This document shows, piece after piece, positions 60,050-64,000 of a stretch of DNA of 64,000 nucleotides (position 1 is its first letter; the number at the start of each line of letters is the position of its first letter). The notes under the pieces are model-generated. The model did no database searches. It saw only the letters and a list, made by a program, of their open reading frames with translations, and had not been told where the DNA came from. The translations under genes were made by a program, and so were the position numbers. Source of the stretch: Phoenix dactylifera (lineage: Eukaryota; Streptophyta; Magnoliopsida; Arecales; Arecaceae); assembly GCF_009389715.1 (NCBI RefSeq), contig NC_052400.1:20863674-20927673 (forward strand), in the 5' to 3' direction.

Positions 60050-63000
60050 TTTTGATGATCATAGTTCAATCAAACCCAAAAAATTTAATGGTTCTCTTTT
60101 AGAAGGTGGCAAAGCCAAGTAAGATATTGGCTCACCATATTAAGATTGATTTCTGCCATAGAATATCCTGATCCTAGACTGTCTTCTAGATCAACCTCTC
60201 AACCCTCTTCTAGTCCTCAAGATTTTGCATCCTTTGGCCCTCATTCCAAAACTCCTGAAAAAATTGATTTCCATTGCCGCTATAGGATTGTTAGTGCCCT
60301 TTGTTGATTCTCTATATGATGTGCACCTTACCACCAAATCAGGTAAAGAGCTTTGGGACATTTTTGAAGCAGAATATGGATTGGATGATGCCGATCTTGA
60401 TCAATTTGCCGTATCCAAGTTTTGTAAATATGCCATGATGGATTTCAAGTCTATCGGCGTCCAAATCCATTAATTTCAAGATCTCTTAAAAAGGTTGAAC
60501 TGACAGGTTGCAAATTCTCTAAAAATTATAGAGTCCAAGCCTTAGTTGATTCTCTTCCTCCATTTTGGTTGAGCTTTTCTCGTGTGTTAAGTCATAACTA
60601 AGGTAACTTAACCCTATTAGAGATTATAAACTCTATCAGGATCGAAGAAGAGCATTAACTTAAACATAAGCCTAAAATTGATTTTGGACCCAAGATAAAT
60701 TTGACTGAATCAAGTCTAACCCATTTCAAACTCCATGGAAATTTTTTAAAAAACAACAAATCTTCGAATCCTTCAAACCTTGTTTCTTCCTTTAAACCTC
60801 TTGAAGCTATATTCGTCCAGATTAGAAGCCAAAAAAGAAGGATACCTTCTGCTTCGTGTGCGGGCAATCAACTCATATGGCGAAGGACTGCTACTATAGG
60901 AAGACTGAACCTTGAAAGAAAGGATTACCTAAATCTCAAGTAAATATGGTTGAAGATGGTTCTGTATCCTTCTTCAGGTCAGAATGTCAAAACTCTTTGG
61001 TATTTCTAGTCCATTTTTCTTGTGATTGGTGGCTTGATTTCGAAGCTAACGTACATGTTTGTTTTGATCGCTCCTAGTTCTCTATCCTTTAGGAATCAAG
61101 TAGAGGAGGTGTAAAGCTTGGGAACGACTCCTCAGCACAAGTGTTAGAAAAAGGACGAGTGGACCTGAAAATGACATATGAAAAAACTCTAATCCTTCAT
61201 GAAATACTATTCATCCTCAACGTTAGGAGAAATTTCATCAGTGGATCTCTTCTTGTATCTAGAGGCTATAAGATTGTATTAGAATCTAATAAGCTTATAA
61301 TCACTCATAATAACGAGTTTATTGGAAAATGCCTTGTATCTAAAAGCCTATTCAAATTAAGAGTAATTCCTAAAGATTCTAATAAAGATCATTCTTTTGC
61401 TCTAAATCTTGAATCCTCTAATGTTTGGCATGGTAGGCTAAGATCCATCTAGATAAAAAGATCAAATGTGAAATTTGTGTTCCAGCCAAAAGTACCTAAA
61501 AACCATTCATATTTGTTAATAGAAGTTTTAACCTTCTTGACCTAATTCATAGTGATGTGTGTGACCTACCAAAATTTCAACTCGAGGAGAAAATTGTTAC
61601 TTTGTAACATTCATTGATGATTCCTCTTGGTATTATTACTTATATCTAATCAAATCTAAAAATAAAGTTTTAGACAAGTTTACAATCTATGAGGTTGAAA
61701 CTAAAACTCAAACTAAGAAAACTCTTAAAAAACTTAGGTCTGGTTGAGGTGGAAAATATACCTCGAATGAAATGGCCCTATTCTATCAAGAATATGAGAT
61801 CATTAGTTATTCCTTCTTACTCCCCGCAATCGAATGGTGTAGCAGAACGGAAGAATCGTACCCTAATGGATATAGTTAATTCAATGTTAATCGCTTTAGG
61901 AGTACCAGAGAACTTTTTTTGGGGAGGGGGGAGCTCTTTTAGCAACATGTTATATCCCAAATAGAATATCTTTTAAGCCATAGATGCAATATTTGCAGGG
62001 TATTCCTTAGATAGTAGCACAAATAGATTCTTTGTAATAAATTTCTAAATAAGTGACATCTCTAATAACATTCTCATCGAGGCTAAGGATGCTGCTTATT
62101 TTGATTTTTTTTAGAAACCAAATAACGAATCAAATTCAATATGATCTATTATCTAACCCTAGTCTTGTTGAATCAGAGGTTCTTTATGATTCTAGAAAGA
62201 GGAAGAGGTCTAACCCTGATCATGGACCTTCTGAACCTAGAAGGAGCACAAGGACTAGAAAAAAAAGGACTTTAGTAAAGATTTATTTACTTTTCTAGTT
62301 GAAGATGAACCTTCCACGTCTGCAGAGGCAATGTCTTCACCTGATGCCCCTTTCTGAAAGGAAGCCATTAACTTTGAATTCAATTCAATTATCTAAAACT
62401 AGACCTAGATTCTAACCGTTCTTTCTCTAGATAGTTAACCATTAGGTTGTAAGTGAGTATTTTGTAGGAAGCTTAGACCTGATGGATCAATAGAAAAGTA
62501 TTTATTCTCCTATAGCTAGAATTTCTACCCTTAGAACTCTTCTTGTCATTGCTTCCATCCATAAGTTGATCATTTATCAAATGGATGTAAAGACTGCGTT
62601 CCTAAATGGAGATCTAGATGAAAACATCTATATGAAATAGCTTGAAGGAATCATTTTAAAGGGACAAGAGAACAAAGTTGCAAACTTGTAAAATCCCTAT
62701 ACGGCCTAAAGTAGGCACCTAAACAATGGCATGAAAAAATTGATGAAACCATCCTTTTCTTTGGTTTCTCTATCAATGATCATGACAAGTATGTCTATTC
62801 CAAAATCATTGACGATGATTGTGTGTTTTTTTATTTATACATCGATGATATTCTAATATTTGGAACTTCTCTTAGAAACATATCTGAGAATAAAAAAAAA
62901 TTCAAATTATTTTGATATAAAAGATTTAGGTGAAGCTAATATCATCCTAGGGATGAAGTTAATCAAATTTCTTGAAGGGATAGCTCTCTCCCTTGCTTAT

Positions 63001-63830
63001 TCCATTAAGAAAATGATTTAAAATTTTGGTTACTCTGATCAAAATCTAAATTTACTCCTTATGATCCAAGTATTCATCCCAAAATAAATTTAGGTGAACT
63101 AGTTAATCAAATCAGATACTCCTAAATTATAGATTCTCCCTTATATGTTGCAAACAAGACAAGACCTAATATTGCCTATGCTGTAGGAAGACTAAGTAGA
63201 TATACTCAAAATCCAAATCAATCTCATTGGTTAGCCATTAAAAGGGTATTCCGATATCTTAAGGAAACCCTTGATCTATCTCTCTTTTACACTGGGTACC
63301 TTAAGGCGGTTGAGGGTTATAGTGATGCAAATTAGATTACTTATTCTCTTGATCTTAAAGCAAGCATCCAATATTTCTTTCTTCTCGGTGGTGCTGCTAT
63401 TGTTTGGGGATCATCCAAGTAAACTATTATATCTTGGAGAACCATGGAGGCCGAGTTGATTGCTCTGAATACCACCTGTATTGAGATAAAATTGATAAAA
63501 AATATTCTGGCCATATTAATCCATTATGATAATAAGGCCATAATAGAACTGACAAATTAAAAGAGTACTAACAAAAAGATGAACCAGCATATTCGGATTC
63601 ATTGTAAATTTGTAAGATAACTCAAAAAGAGTAATGTTATTTTCTTAGAATTTGTCAAGTCTGAGAAAAATTTGGCAGATCAATTAACCAATGGTTTATC
63701 TAGGAGTGGAGTTCTAGAATCATCGAGAGAGATGGGGCTTAAGCCTACTATTTGGTCACCGATAGTGGACACCTAACCTCTAATTGAAGATCTCATGAAG
63801 GAGGTTCAATATGGGAGAAATGAATCTGAT
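60050..63830 (+). mobile_element. Decayed Ty1/copia retrotransposon
   Basis: Parts appear in Ty1/copia order: a gag-like region from about 60060, a zinc-knuckle-like stretch near 60855, protease and integrase remnants (SPQSNGVAERKNRTLMD near 61820-61870), reverse transcriptase (YQMDVKTAFLNGDLDENIYM near 62576-62636; FLYLYIDDIL near 62829-62855), and RNase H ending near 63770 (EKNLADQLTNGLSRSG). It is heavily broken in many places and old. The 5' LTR was not located; a 3' LTR may start near or beyond 63800 and run off the window. Lineage not assigned. Confidence 0.85.
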
Positions 63831-64000
63831 TGAGTGATCTTGTCAGAGCACATTTTTCGGAGTATATCTCCTCCTATTCCTATGATAAATGCTCTTATTA
63901 GTGACAAAAATATATATTGGAAAGGTTGAGCTATACTTTTAATGAGTCCAAGATAGAAAATCTACAGGATATTAGGTCACAAATACTATTGGAGGACTTA
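63780..64000. other. Window end, possible start of the copia 3' LTR
   Basis: A purine-rich GAAGGAGGTTCAATATGGGA near 63797 could be the polypurine tract, which would put the LTR just after it. The window ends before this can be tested. Confidence 0.3.

Overview
The window is nuclear DNA of a flowering plant, most likely a monocot. The lineage is inferred from GC-rich first exons beside very AT-rich introns, plant-only gene families and a dense load of plant transposons; a palm would fit, but nothing here proves it. Six host genes are supported and most of the rest is transposon-derived or featureless AT-rich DNA.

Layout. 1-2260: AT-rich upstream DNA. 2261-3561 (+): TET2-type tetraspanin whose only intron has a GC donor. 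4144-4496 (-): tRNA-derived SINE with an 11-bp target duplication. 5476-8330: decayed Ty1/copia remnant with a young, 5'-truncated L1-type LINE (6254-7554) inside it. 9165-18463 (+): seven-exon alkaline ceramidase-like (CREST) membrane protein. 20514-26337 (+): three-RRM hnRNP Q/LIF2-like protein with a 5' UTR intron. 28978-29235 (-): single diverged ubiquitin-like domain. 35768-40267 (-): twelve-exon NAP1 histone chaperone ending in a CaaX box. 41023-42371: solo LTR with perfect TCTAG target duplications, 756 bp upstream of the NAP1 start codon and in the same orientation. 52743-53826 (-): LLM-domain B-class GATA factor. 57262-58302: small TRIM-type element whose left LTR is split by another solo LTR. 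About 60050 to near the window end: decayed Ty1/copia element preceded by a ~30-bp degenerate tandem array. Several Tourist-like MITEs with TTA/TAA target sites and one long hairpin MITE lie between the genes.

The host genes are not a pathway or operon; they are neighbours. Two are chromatin-linked in other plants (NAP1 assembles nucleosomes; LIF2-type proteins work with LHP1), and both have telo-box motifs in their leaders. I found no clearly undescribed system. The most notable items are the solo LTR upstream of NAP1, the SINE and LINE that share a 3' terminal motif, the diverged ubiquitin-like gene, the nested TRIM/solo LTR, and the 30-bp CTGCA/TGCAG repeat array.
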